DNA of 64,000 nucleotides, taken from NCBI RefSeq assembly GCF_016545825.1, contig NC_052620.1, forward strand, positions 12,896,001-12,960,000, given 5' to 3'. Origin of the DNA: Eucalyptus grandis (Eukaryota > Streptophyta > Magnoliopsida > Myrtales > Myrtaceae). Shown here in pieces: positions 23,528-36,400 of the stretch. The notes beneath the pieces are model-generated. The model saw nothing but the letters and a program-made list of their open reading frames with translations. It did not search any database and was not told where the DNA came from. Every line of letters begins with the position of its first letter. The first letter of the stretch is position 1. The translations under genes were made by a program, and so were the position numbers.

Positions 23528-23917
23528 CTAGTCGAGTAATATGAACTGGATCTCTTTCCTATAGCAATCCACCTTAGCCTGATACTTATGGAGCCAGTCC
23601 ATTCCTATGATAACATCAAAGTTATACATAGCCATCACGACTAGATCTATTTCCAGATCCCGTCCTTCTATAGTTATCTTACATTTTGCACATACCATTG
23701 TAAACAAAACCATGTTCTTTAAAGCTGTGGAAACACAAAGAGGCGTCTCAAGAGATGTAGTTTCTATTTTACTCAATTGTCTATATCTCTCAGATACAAA
23801 TGAATGTGTAGCACCCATATCAAACAATGCATATGCCTTCTTGCCATTTATGAAAATCGTACCTGAGATAACGTTTTCGGAAGCTTCCGCTTCCTCTTGG
23901 GTGACCGCATACACCAT
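23528..23917 (-). pseudogene. Retroviral-type aspartic protease, active-site change
   Basis: A 129-codon frame beginning MVYAVTQEEAEASENV with the retropepsin core GTIFINGKKAYALFDMGATHSFVS and FDVIIGMDWL. The catalytic triad normally reads D-S/T-G; here it is D-M-G, so the enzyme would probably be inactive even if expressed. It lies between the gag zinc knuckle and reverse transcriptase, as in Ty3 polyproteins. The frame ends in TAG in a QFILLD-stop context at 23528. Confidence 0.88.
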
Positions 23918-24019
23918 TCCTTGTGCTGGTGGTCTCTGTGGATTCCTTTATGGATATGGTCCACCGGTACGTTGTTGTACTCGTCACATCAGGTTATCAT
24001 TCAGCTGCGACCTCTCTTG

Positions 24020-25028
24020 TGGACAATCTTTCTTGAGGTGTCCTACTTGTTCACAACCATAACATTTCAGCCATCCATTGCAAGGTCCTGGGCCATGTTG
24101 CCCATCGCATCTTCGACAAGCATTATTTTGATAGGATGTTTTTCCTAAATTCAGGTCATCCCTGGCTTTTCCAAAGTTTTCAAAATTACTCTTTTTCTTA
24201 GAATCCCAGGTCTAATCTTGACCAAGATAGGGTCTCTTACCCCGTTTGATATCACTAAAGGTCAACTGTCTCTTAGACTCTGATTGCTCTCTCACCACCC
24301 CGCTGCTCTACCAACTGTGCCCTTTCATAAATTTCATTATAATCTCTTATGTTCAAAGGCACTAGTTGCTTTCTGATATCAGTCCTTAATCCCTTTAGGA
24401 ATCTCTTAGCCTTTTCCTCTTGATCCTCAATTAATCTAGGAGCATACCTAGACAATTCAGAAAATTTTGCTTCATACTGATCCATTGTTAGCTCCCTTTG
24501 TTCTAACTGAACAAACTCTGTGATCTTCTTATCCTTGGCACAATCAGAAAAATGCTTTCTATTGAAAACTCTAACAAATTCGTTCTAGTTTATATCAGTA
24601 CCTGGTGGAAAGATCATGTCTCTTGAATCTCTCCACCAAAACTTTGCATTCCCCTCCATTTGGTACTCTGCCAATGTTATCTTTTCAGCATTGCTATAGT
24701 TCAACAATCGGAAAATCTGTTCTATTCCATCAATCCAATGTTCCGCCTCCTCAGGACTTGCCATTCCACTAAACTTAGGTGGCTTCAGCTTCAGAAATTG
24801 TTCCACCAATCCTTGAGGGCGACGTTCCACTCCGGGTTGTTGCTGTGCTTGTCTTTCCATCATATTTCCTATATTGGCAAATGCCTGCAGGATGTCTTCC
24901 ATTCGGGGTTCAGCCCTTGCAGCAGAGGCTTCAGCCCTCGATGGATGAGAACTTTCAGCTCGTACCATGACTTTCCTGCAGTTTCCAAGCATTTGCCTCA
25001 GGAATAATCTATGACTCAATGTCTCCAT
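24020..25028 (-). pseudogene. Gag polyprotein (dead)
   Basis: It starts METLSHRLFL. The Retrotrans_gag domain shows LKLKPPKFSGMASPEEAEHWI, YQMEGNAKFWW, then (after a TAG at about 24582 in place of Trp) NEFVRVFNRKHF, YEAKFSELSRYAPRLI, KAKRFLKGL. Downstream, after a frame break near 24270, is a CCHC zinc knuckle CYGCEQVGHLKKDC (24023-24064) preceded by a Cys/His-containing spacer. Gag forms the particle that packages the element RNA. Two or more lesions interrupt it. Confidence 0.9.
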
Positions 25029-25237
25029 TTAAAAGCAACTACAACTATATATATAAGTAACATAAACATGTTACCGGCACCTAAAGACAACTCATAAAAA
25101 TTACTAGGGATCTACAAGTGAATGTCCATCACCCGCTGTTGAGGCTAGTCAACCATCCTAGTTAGTATCCTATGGTGTGCATTGTCATCATATTCCTCAA
25201 CTTCTAGATGAGGCTCCTTATCACTCCACATATAACC

Positions 25238-25254
25238 ATTGCTTTGATACAAAA
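25238..25254 (-). promoter_or_regulatory. Degenerate methionine-tRNA primer binding site
   Basis: A few bases inside the 5' LTR boundary the minus strand reads TTTTGTATCAAAGCAATGG, resembling the TGGTATCAGAGC.. site complementary to the 3' end of Met-tRNA, with several mismatches. A better match (TGGTATCAGAGAG) lies inside each LTR at 17867-17879 and 25338-25350. Confidence 0.5.
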
Positions 25255-25259
25255 ACCGT

Positions 25260-28018
25260 TGTGGCACCCCCGTAACGGCCCTCGATCCGTTAGGGTCACC
25301 ACAATTAGCTTACCTTTCGCTTGCCCTAATAATATGTCTCTCTGATACCATAGAATTGTAATGGGTCCATAAGTACTAGGGGTTTATATCATTTAGATCG
25401 GTCCCAGTGCAGTTCATATAGCGGAAGCATATTCAACCTCCCTATCCCATACTCCAACAAAATAATGCAATACACACCAACCACACATCTTATAAAACAC
25501 TTTTATTTACATAACTTCGTGAACATCATGAGTAGGTACATCAAAAGGCCAAGGCTTTACTAAGCTCGGCTATAACCAAAAGTACCCGACTCCACAACAG
25601 GCATATACATTGGTCCATCATTCAGTGTTGGCTATCCAAAAAGAAGCTTCATCCTTCCCCCATCGCACTCAGTCACACCCAACCCGGTCCGTCAGCCGGA
25701 GGCGGCGGCATCCCCAAAGATAACCATGTCGCGTCGAACATGCACGGACAAGAACTCTTGAGTGACAGGGCCGGCGGGTGATCCAACGTCGTACAAAACC
25801 AAAACCTGCGCACGAACGAATACTAGCCCCCGAATCTCGGAATGATGATGCTCCATACACTCAACCTCGACGTCGGTCGGTACACCATAGAAAGTACCGG
25901 GGGTGACTAGCAACAGAGACATAACTCCTAGTCTGAAATGTTAGTCCCCAAAAGGGGTGAGTACAACCACTCAGCAGTAAAAGATCAACCAAACTACAAA
26001 ATGCAACAAGCAAGGCAACCAAGATTTCATGCACATAATATCTATGCAACCATACATATAAATCCATAAGTTTCATCCCATACCTTAATAACCACTTTTT
26101 CAATGCCAAATAATACCAACTCAAATTCATAGACAATTCATGCACCTTGCCTTATGCACACACATGCACATGATTCATTTCTCATTTTGATTTTCAAATG
26201 GATCTCATTTTCCCAAGGACCAATGTTTGCATCCCTCCTGACTCTCGCATCCAATCCTGGCATCGCGAGATCTCCGGCACACACCTCCGGGCATTCGGCA
26301 CACACCTCCAGGCATCTTGTACCCCAACTGGCGTCACAAGGCCTCCGGCACACACCTCCAGGCATCCGGCACACACCTCCGGGCATCTCGCAACTCCCGA
26401 GGACATCCGGCACACACCTCCGGGCATCTGGCACACACCTACGGGCATCCTGAAACTCCCGAGGCATCATCGACTTAGCCGTCCGACGGTATCATCAACA
26501 TCACAATGTATACATATATGTCTCACTCTCAAAATAGCATTTGATGCAATAATGTCAAAGGTTTCAATCAATCTTTGATGCCATAGGATATGCTAAATGT
26601 CACCATATATGCTGTATAAATAACAACCTAAGATACCACATCTCATGGAGTAACTCATTTGTTTTTGAAAATAAAACAATTTTTGGATAAAACAAAATGC
26701 ACTCATTTAATTGAAATTCTAGAAAAATTAGTAAACGATCTTAATAAATTCTGAAAATTTAACATGTTATAAACGATATCTAGAGAAAAAGGTTTTATGA
26801 AGAACACCATGTCGAGAAGACTTCGTATGAATCGCTATGGTCCATGCATCACAACCATAAAACTTCAAACATCACTATTGCACAGTTTTAATAACAAATT
26901 CGGTATAACCCCGAAATAAACTCAGAAAATTCTGATATTTTGATATGTTATAGATAAAACCTAGAGGTAAAAGTTTCATGAAGAACTTGAAGTCATATTC
27001 ATGATATATCAAGAGCTATAATCACTATAATTCTCCCTAACCCTCAGTAACAGTTTCCAGATCTAACACTTCCAAAGAAAAATCGTTTCACCGACCAATG
27101 CTGGTCCGTTTCTTCCCAAATTTTAATATGTTACTCCTCAAAATGTCATCTACAACTTTCATCAAGGACACGAAGTCAGATTTCGGCTAGATAATTACAG
27201 AAAATTCACGTAGTCGCCAAAGGTCAAGCTGTTTTTCCATGAAACAGTTTGCTAGTGCTAAAGAACTACTTATGTTCTTTCGAATTCCAACATCCAGCAT
27301 CAAGTTCAAGCATTTCTAAAATCTATTACACTTCACACACAACCATAGCAAGCATAATGTAGATCAATGGACTTCAATTGCCTTAATTCCAATGCAACCA
27401 CAACAAGCAAAACAGCAACTTGAGGACTTCAGGCGCGGCTCAATCGTCGGCGAAGGTAGGTGGCGTCAAAGGTGGCAGCAGGTGCACGCACGGCGGGGCT
27501 GGTCTCCTTCTTCCCCTCGTCAATGCACCCTCACGAACTCTCTCTTTCTCTCGAACTCTCTCTCTTTCTCTCAGTCACTCTCTCTCGAGATCACTCCCTC
27601 GTTCAATCCGCCCTTTCCTTTTCCTTTTTAATTTCTTAATTAGCTAGTAATCATGAGGTTTTGCATGGGAAGGACAAGTGGAAGATGGTTATGGACAAGT
27701 GTAAAATGGCATGCATCTTCCTCCCCCTTGTCCGGTTCTCTTCTTCTCCCCCCCTTCTTTCGGTCGACGGCTTTAGGGCCTCCATGGGCTGCTTGAGCCC
27801 AAAAGTTCTGGGGCCAAAAGAAAGTCCAAATAAAAGGCTCATAAACTTTATAATATAAACCCATAATCTTTGCACCATTATGAAGCATTTTACTATTATT
27901 ATAAATTTACATTCTCATAATCTCATAAATGATATCAATGTCACAATCCGACGATACTCCCATCGATTGATCATGACCGTCACTTATTCGAGGATCGTCT
28001 AAATTTTCGGATGCCACA
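25260..28018 (-). repeat. 5' LTR of the chromovirus with minisatellite expansion
   Basis: 2759 bases. It aligns with 17789-20471 but has six rather than two copies of the GGCACACACCTCC-type unit (about 26273-26455) and lacks a short GTTAGAGCCGAAC block present in the other LTR. The by-eye difference between the LTRs is a few to several percent, suggesting a moderately old insertion. In element orientation this copy is the promoter LTR. Confidence 0.95.
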
Positions 28019-28023
28019 CTAAG

Positions 28024-28340
28024 GGTGATATTGACAGTTGGAAAATGAAGAGTAGATTTGAGAAACTCAAGTAAAAGTTAGTGATCTCATGAGACAAAAA
28101 AATTATAGTGAAATTGAATCGATACTTAAAGCTAATTTTTTTTATGAAACAAAATAATTTTAGGACAAAATTCACATTGGATCTAAAGTTAAGAGTTTTT
28201 TTATTATAAAAAAATGTTTAGGATATAATTAAGACTGGACTTAAAGTTTTTTATGATACAAAAGAATTTTAGGATAGAATTGAGACATAGCATAAAGTTA
28301 GAGATTTTTTATGAGACAAAAATTAGAATTTGGACGAGAA
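28024..28340. repeat. AT-rich degenerate tandem repeat
   Basis: About four degenerate units of 60-70 bases sharing TTTTTTATGA.ACAAAA, TTTTAGGA and AATT.A.A..GGA, ending near 28340. It is the right half of the repeat split by the chromovirus; similar phrases occur at 16720-16830 and 17570-17620. Confidence 0.6.
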
Positions 28341-28526
28341 TTACAATTAGAGGTTTTTTTGGTCATTATTTTATGCCCATACAAGGCTTTTTTTCTTTGT
28401 AATGATAAACGAATCAAATTAAAGGTCCTTCTCAAACTCAAGAGAAAATATATAATGATAAATATATTCCTAAACTCACCAGCGGAGGAGGATTGGTCAT
28501 CTTCCTTCCTCCTCCTCCGTCTCTGT

Positions 28527-28552
28527 AGAGAGAGAGAGAGAGAGAGAGAGAG
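28527..28552. repeat. (AG)13 microsatellite in the PIGG leader
   Basis: A GA-dinucleotide run ending six bases before the chosen ATG at 28558. GA-rich leaders are known binding sites for plant BPC (GAGA-binding) factors; a regulatory role here is inference. Confidence 0.8.
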
Positions 28553-28557
28553 CGGGA

Positions 28558-31500
28558 ATGTCCCCTTCTTCGATTACGTGCTCCAGATTCGCCATAATCG
28601 CCGCAGCTGCAGTTCTCCTCCAGTCCCTCCGCCTCTCCCTCTTCATCTTCGGCTTCTTCCCCACCAAGCCTGCTCTCTGGCGTCAGGTGCGTTCCTATAC
28701 ACCGAAAATTCGGCAGTAATTGCTACGCGCTCGGTTTGAGGTTGAAGATGATCCGGATGCGTCGACCCATTTTGCAATTTCTGAACTTTTTTTCTGTTTT
28801 GCCTTCTGGGTCTCGCCGTCGCCGTCGCCGTCGTCAGTGGACCGGAGAGCTTCCGTGCGCCGTGGCCCAACGGCGTTGGAAATGATTCGGCGGCGGCTTT
28901 GCCTCCTGAAGAGCTCAAGCGGTTGTATCAGGTTCGGTATTTGCTTACCCCTGTTTTGAGATGGTGAATTGCGAGTCCTCTGCTTAGGGGCGGCTGGATT
29001 TTCTTGATTTTGATGATGCATTTGCTATTTTAGGAATTATCTGAGATCAGCCCTCCGTTCGATCGGCTAATTCTAATGGTATGTAATCTTGCTCATGCTT
29101 GAGATATGTGCCGATTGAAGATGCTCTTGGCACCAGCTCTTTATTTTGCATTCTGAATGTAGCTCGATAGTAAGTACTAGCTGCCCACTGCACCCATGTC
29201 AGTTTAGGTTGTTGATGGTCTTCCAGCAGAATTCGTGCTTGGAAGGGACAACAAGCCTCCAAGAGAGGCTTTTGTTGAAGCCATGCCTTATACTCAGTCG
29301 CTACTAGCGAATGGATCTGCAGTTGGGTACCATGCAAAGGCTGCACCCCCTACTGTTACAATGCCGTGCTTAAAGGTTGTTACTTTGGCTACATCTATGT
29401 TTTAGGTTGATGTTTCCTCTTCTTATTAACGGTCTAAGTTTCTGTGGTTCCAGGCTATGGTTTCTGGGGCAATTGGAGGATTTCTGGACGTGGCACTCAA
29501 CTTTAATACACAAGCTTTGCAAGATGATAATGTTATTGGTAGGTCAAGTTGGATTGTCATACTTATTATATAAAATGATCTTGTGGATCTGTACACATTG
29601 TGAAATTTGGTGGATCATTTCAACTGTTGTGATCAGTTAAACTATTAAATGATGACATGGTTAATATATAAATGTTGTAGTAGTCCCACCCATGCATAGG
29701 TTGGGCTTTGCCGTTAGATCTAAGAATAGAAATATATAATTGGGAATTTATTACCCTCTACCTTGATACCTTGTAAAATTTTGTGGGAGCACTACTGACT
29801 ATTGTAAAAGTTTAAGCTATTAGATAACGGTAAGTTTTACTATTTAGAATTTATAACACACATCACTTGTATACTTCCTGTATGGTAGGTCAATTCTTTC
29901 GGACTGGTAGGAAGATGGTCATGCACGGTGATGACACATGGCTTAAGTTATTTCCAGGATCATTTATTAGGCAAGATGGAGTGAGCAGTTTTTTTGTGAG
30001 TGGTTTTCACTGACAAGTGTTCTTCATATGGTTTTGGGTATATGTTCTTTGGTTTAATTTGAATAGTGTCTTCTGGTATTCAATTAGAGTGTCATTTGAT
30101 TACAGGTTAAAGATACTGTTCAAGTAGACCAAAACGTTTCACGACATTTAGACGAAGAGCTTCACAGAGATGACTGGGATCTTATGGTCAGTTGTTTTTG
30201 GATTTTTTACCCCTTAACTTTTACCTATGTTCACCTTCAGTCATCATTTGAAGTCACATCTCTACTCTTGTTCACACACACTTGATGTAAACCTGCCTAT
30301 TTGATTACCCTTCTATGCCGAAGAACAGTGGTTGACACAATAGGTGATAATTATCTCATAGTCAAAATAAAGTAAATGGATCAGTTGGACCAGTAGATGG
30401 CTAGCCCTTTAATCCATACTTACTATTGTTTCCCAGGAGATCCATGCAGCGGAAAATCCTGAATTTTCGTGCCCCCTTCCCTGGGTTAGGAGATGCCATC
30501 TTAATGTACAGAAAAGTTCAATATGACTTAGTGATCTAAGTAATGCTAACCTAGCAAAATTATTTAAAAAATCTGGAGTCAAGAGAAGGGCTCCATTTTC
30601 ATCTGCTTTCATGTTTATTATGGATGACATAATAATCTTAAGAGATTGACCATAGGGACCCAACCATATTGGTTTGTTTATAACTTTATCAGGTTAATGA
30701 TCCATTGAGTCTTGACTTATGAGTTTGATTCTGTTGTTCTGAGAAGTCTCTCTGTTTATGGCTTTATCCACTGGCAGCTATATTATTCCATCTCTAGCTG
30801 ATGGGGGGTTGACTTTCCTGTTTTAGGAATCTCTCTATCTTCAAGAGATAAATCGCTCAGTCCATTTCCCTTCACGATGCTGCTAAATGCTGATTGCTAC
30901 TGCTACTTACTGACTTTATCTTTCAGATTCTGCATTATTTAGGTCTGGATCATGTTGGTCATCTTGGTGGAAGGAACAGGTACAATCTGCTCCATTGCAA
31001 TACTTAATGTTTTTGCATATCTGCTTATTCTGAATACACCTTACTGCTTAAAAATGATTGCGTCAGTTTCTTAATGGGCCCAAAACTCAAGGAGATGGAT
31101 GAAGTAATTGAGATGATTCATCGAAGCAGCCTTAGGGATAAAAAGAATCATCAGACAGGGACTCTTTTGGTTAGGCTAAATTTTTCCATTCTCCTTTGTT
31201 GTGTATTATTTTCTTAAATTACGAAATTCTAGTTGATATAGTTGTACAGGATGTTTGCTTTTGCCCGCTGGACATGCATTATAATAGTGGCAAAATGAAG
31301 CAACTCATAAATGTTTGAGTAAGAGATTACCTTTTCATTTGATGATCTAGGCACATGATTATATCTGAGGATTGACAGACTGATACATGTCTACTAAAAA
31401 CCAAAGAGTCCACTAATTTTATAATTTAGTGAAAGATAATCTTTGTATAGGTATATGTTGATATACATAAGGAGGCAAAACTGGGTAATCCATGAGCACA

Positions 31501-33366
31501 TACATGGCACTTGATCCCTTTGCCCATTGTTGTGTTGGTGCTTACTAAGATTGGATTAACTCATAAAGAATTACTGCTGAATGCACTGACAATTGCTTTG
31601 CAATTTTTGAGATTTTGCTACACGATAGTAGGAGTAGGGACAGAGAGAGTAAACTGGAAGCCTATGAAATATATTTTTTGAATTATTAAAATTCTACAAC
31701 ACTTTGACCAGTAAGTTTCTTCCAAGTTGTTAGTGATGAAGAGTCAATATTTCTAATATTTAGGAGACATAGATTTGAATCTATGAAACTATTTTCTAGA
31801 TGTGTTGTCAGATATAATTACGTAGTGTAGTGCCACCTTCTCCTTTTAATTTGACAAATGTATATGTTTTATTAGATGCTTATTTAGCTTCCTTTCTGGC
31901 GCTATACGTGAAGAAATTATCTTCTCTCACACATTATGTCACTGAATGCATTGAAGGTGATAGTTAGTGACCATGGGATGACTGAGAGTGGTAACCATGG
32001 TGGTTCTTCATTTGAAGAAATTGATTCGTTGGCTGTTTTTGTTGGTCTGGGTGATCACACACTTGACCATGCATCAGCTACAGGCAATTCAGCAAACCAG
32101 GTACTCTATCAATTTCCACAATTTATTTTGTCATGGGGAGTAGAACTGGCTTGCTTGAGGGACAAACAATCGCAATGAAGCCAGAAGTGGATAGGAATTT
32201 CTTGCAAACGGTAATCACAAAAAAGCAGATTTCCTCATGCATCACAAAGAGGCTTCTTAAGCATCAAACTGAAGAAGATATGTGCATCAAATACTTCAAA
32301 AGAAAAATCTAGCTAAAATTTCATTAAACTTCGTCAACGCGCACACGCATATTGTATATGTGCTGTATAGTCATAGTCGAAAGGGAAGTGAAGATCCTTG
32401 GAATCTTACTCTTAAGTAGGAATTGGAAACTCATTAAGAATCCTATTTGATGTCTAATCTCTCATTACAATAAGCAAACCTGACAGGAACTTTCAACCTC
32501 AAACTTTCGCCTGAATGTTCCACAACATACCCATGCTAGCTGGAAGAATAAATAATGATTGTGTATTACCAAACAAAGGACAAGATTGTAATTTAAGATG
32601 CAAATGGAATTATCATATTTATTCAATAAATCTATCTTATTGAGATTCTATATATAAATAACTTTCCTTATCCGTCAATAGTTTGAATCTATTTCATAAA
32701 ATAACTCAGATCATATTGTTCCTTTCCTCTATTAAAACATATTCCATATTTTGCACACACATATGAATGCCATTATTGCTGTTGCTATTATATAAGACTA
32801 ACAGTCAATATTAGGAAATAGATATATGTAAGCTGGACGTGAAGAATGGAATTTCGTGACATTGTTTCGTGATTAAATACATCCTTGAGGTGGTTAATTT
32901 CCCCATTATGTAATTCTTACAGGTATGTGGAGTACTTTAAAATTAACTTATAACAAAGTAAATGCAAGAAGCAAATTTTGAAATTTCTCGCTAAATTTCT
33001 CGCTAAATTTCTTCATGAAAAGCTACATGGTGCAAACAAGAAAGGCATAATCTTCTGAATGATGACTTGTCAAACACGCAGTTGATTACTTTTATAAATT
33101 TCTAGTACAAGAAAAAATACTGGACCCTGAAATAAAAATTTGCGAATTCAGAAAATCAAGTAAGAGCCGAAGGTTTTAGTTACAATGCCGTGTTTTTTAC
33201 AATTTTAATAATTATGACCAACTAATAGTCCAATAACCTTCCATTCTTCACTTATTCTCTGTGATGCAGATTGACATTGCAGCCACTGTAGCTCTCCTCT
33301 TCAATGTACCGATACCAAAAAACAATATTGGAGTTGTCATCCCACATGCTCTTAACTTTATGACAG

Positions 33367-33406
<40 letters not shown>

Positions 33407-36400
33407 GACATGCATGGTTCACCAAGTCAACAATTTTCAAATATTATGAATTTTAATTATCACAGTAGTTGCTGATCAACTGTTGGACAATGATGTCAAG
33501 CATTCTCCTCATATCGGCTGTGTCCAATGGGAGTTTCCTTGGTGCAAATAGATCGAGTCTTTCAAATCCAATAAGGATTTTTTCAGCTCACCCATCAAAT
33601 AATAGATTTGATGGTGTTCATCATGGTTGTCTCTCTTGGATTCATTTATTGTAGTTTGAGATCTATAATAAGGAAGTTTCGTTGACCTGAGTTTTGCTTC
33701 CAGTAATCTCCAATGGTTGTAGCGTTTTTCTTGGCAGTTAGTGGGGTTAATGGGAAAGCCACATCAGTTTTGTTCTGTGCTCTTTGTTGTCTCTTGAGCA
33801 TGCTGTTTTCATCAATTATGAGAAGAATAAGGTATAATTATCACGTTTGTTTCTGTTGACATAATTTGTGCAAGTGGAAATCAAAAAAGAATAGTATTTT
33901 GGTTGCAATTACTTATTTGGTGCATGTGCATATGGATTTTTGAGAAATTACCATGACACATCTATATAAGATGAAGATTCTCTTTGGTTCTGTTCCTTCT
34001 TTTGTTGTTGTATAATTACGATATATCCGTAAATATAATGAGTATTATGCATAGTTCTTTCTTCTTCTTCTTCTTCTTCTTCTTCTTTTCTTTTTTTTGA
34101 AAATTTTTAACATGAAGTTCTTATACATAACAATTTCTATCTGTTACATTAGTTTAGTTGTTTGATCTAATTTTAAATTGTGAAAAAAACCAACATAATG
34201 TTGGTTGGAAATAGCAAACTCAATCATTATAACCTTCCATTAGTTCTTTGAAAAGCTCCTGAAGGTAGGAGACCAAGTTTGCATCTTTTAAGTGGTCAGC
34301 AATTTCAGGAATAATTTAACAGTGATTGTGAATAATTTGTGATAGTGTGGTAGCTGGTTGGGGCTATTTGTGTTTTAGCAAGGAAAAGGTTAAATTACTT
34401 AATTTTTGCAATTTTTTTTTGACATGCTCTTTTATGTCCATATTAAATATATTTGTTAGCTAGTTAGAGGAAACGTAGGGCCGAATCAAGAAATGCTGGA
34501 TTTTGAAGTATTTTAGATTGGTTGCTAGGTGGTTGGTTATTCCTTTATTTGACTGAAGAAGATTTCAGTTATCATTGTGTAGGTTCTGCATTGACATGCG
34601 AACGTTGGTTTCCTAGATCTTCCTCTTATTCTACTTCTATCTGGGTCCTTTTTTACCTTCAATTTATAAGAAATAATGACCACTTTATATTCTCTTAATA
34701 TGTGCAGATGCTGAAAAGATGAGAGCTTTAGAGTTAAACTCTTGGCAGTTGTTAAGATTGTTACAGGCCCAGTTATCTGGTCTACCCTGTGAACATGTTT
34801 TAGTAGAGGACAGTACTGGAGATACAAAATCAGTGGTCACTGAGTGCGGTGGAAACATAGAGCAGGTCTTCTGTTGCTTATATCGGAATGCTGCCGTCCT
34901 CCACAGGTCCTGGAAGTTCAAGAGAATCTCCATGTAATAATTCTTTAAAGCATCACAGATTCAAATACCTAATGAATGTTACATGAGCAAAATTATGATT
35001 CTTCGTTCTCTTGGCACTCACTTTTAAAGGTCAAACATTGAAGACTACAAGAGCGCTGCCGCAGCATATTATGTGTTCTTGAGGACTGCAAGCCAGTGGT
35101 TAGCATGCAGAATGACTGATGTATGTATCTTTTTGATCCACTGAAAATAGACTGCTTCTTTGTTGGGACATTGATTCAATTTTACTGGTGAACATGATGC
35201 ATATAATACCGTAGAAGAGCGCACAAACCCGGATGTGATTTAATATTTTCCTTTTTATAACTTTATTTTTTCCATGCAGTAACAAGTAAGCATTTTGCAG
35301 AAACCTGTTGGCCTGCTTGTTGTTGGAATTTCAGCAATGATTCTCTCATGTTTGATCTTTCTGGGGCTTGTATTTCATTTGAATGAGGCCTTGTACGTTA
35401 GAGAAGACCATCAGATTCCCAGCTTGAAAAAATATGCCTTTTTATGGCATTTGGATGAGATCTTCCTCGTGGGTGCTACATTGATTCATGTCATAAGCAT
35501 GGGATCCAGTTCTATGGTAGAGGAGGAGCAATATATTTGGCATTTTGTGTCGTCAACATTTTATCTGTTACTAATTCGGAAGACTGCACAGACCATTCCG
35601 GCAGATAGAACTCAAAGTTCAGTGTGCTTGTCCATGTCTCTGAATGGAAAGATCAACTATCCAATTATATCCCTCTTTTCTGTACTTGTATCGGGAAGAA
35701 TTTTGAGAGCCTGGCACCAGGGTGGTATAAACTGGGTAAATCTTCCTGATATTTCTAAATGGCTAAAACTGGCGGGACATGAATATGTGAAACGACTTTG
35801 GCTGCTGGTGTGCCTGTCAGTGATCATCTTAAGTATATATGTTCTAACATTCTTATGGACAAGAAGGAAAATGGTTTTAGTGGTCGGATTCAGCTTTTTT
35901 ATCCCAGGATTGATGGTTTTGAAATATATAATTAGTCACGAGGATGATACATCAGGGTCATTTACATACAGCTACGGTTCCACTGTATCAGCACAGAAGA
36001 TATATAGAGTTCTTGGTGCTCTTACGGTTGTGGCTGCCGTAGCTGTACCATGGCTAATACATATTTGGACTTCCAAGGCATGCTCTAATGGTGATATCTG
36101 CTTGTCTACTTCTGGTTCCCATGACATTCTAAAGTTGCCTCTGCTGATGGAGATGAGAGACTCATTTTATGTCATAGGGTGGGCATACATATTTTGTTGG
36201 TGTCTCCTTCAACTGTTGCTCCAACAGCCAACAAATTCGTTGCCTGTGCTTTTGCTGCTTGTGCAGATCTATGCCAGCATGCTTCATTCTTTCAGTGCTG
36301 TGCCTGCTCATAAGCATTGATTGAGGTCAGTTACAATGGCATCTTCTGTGGTTCTGTCCACATCTCAATGCAAGCTAGATTCCCTGTTCTCTAGAGTAAC

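Larger units (their letters stand above)
17789..28018 (-). mobile_element. Complete Ty3/gypsy chromovirus (Tekay/Del-like), inactivated
   Basis: A 10.2-kb element: two LTRs (17789-20471 and 25260-28018) with TGTGG..CCACA ends and a perfect CTAAG target duplication at 17784-17788 and 28019-28023. Gene order on the minus strand is gag, protease, reverse transcriptase, RNase H, integrase, chromodomain-like tail. That order, the 2.7-kb LTRs and the C-terminal IPLVKILW / EEATWE motif fit the Tekay (Del) lineage of chromoviruses. The coding region has many stops and frameshifts, so it cannot move by itself. It interrupted an AT-rich repeat that continues at 28024. Confidence 0.95.

Noticed and set aside
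23607..24148. Plus-strand frames over gag and protease
   Set aside because: Antisense shadows of the retrotransposon coding region.
33470..33560. Possible extra PIGG exon (VADQLLDNDVKHSP..)
   Set aside because: It contains a stop, and splicing 33366 directly to 34708 keeps frame and joins FMT to DAEKMRALELNSWQ, which fits the family.
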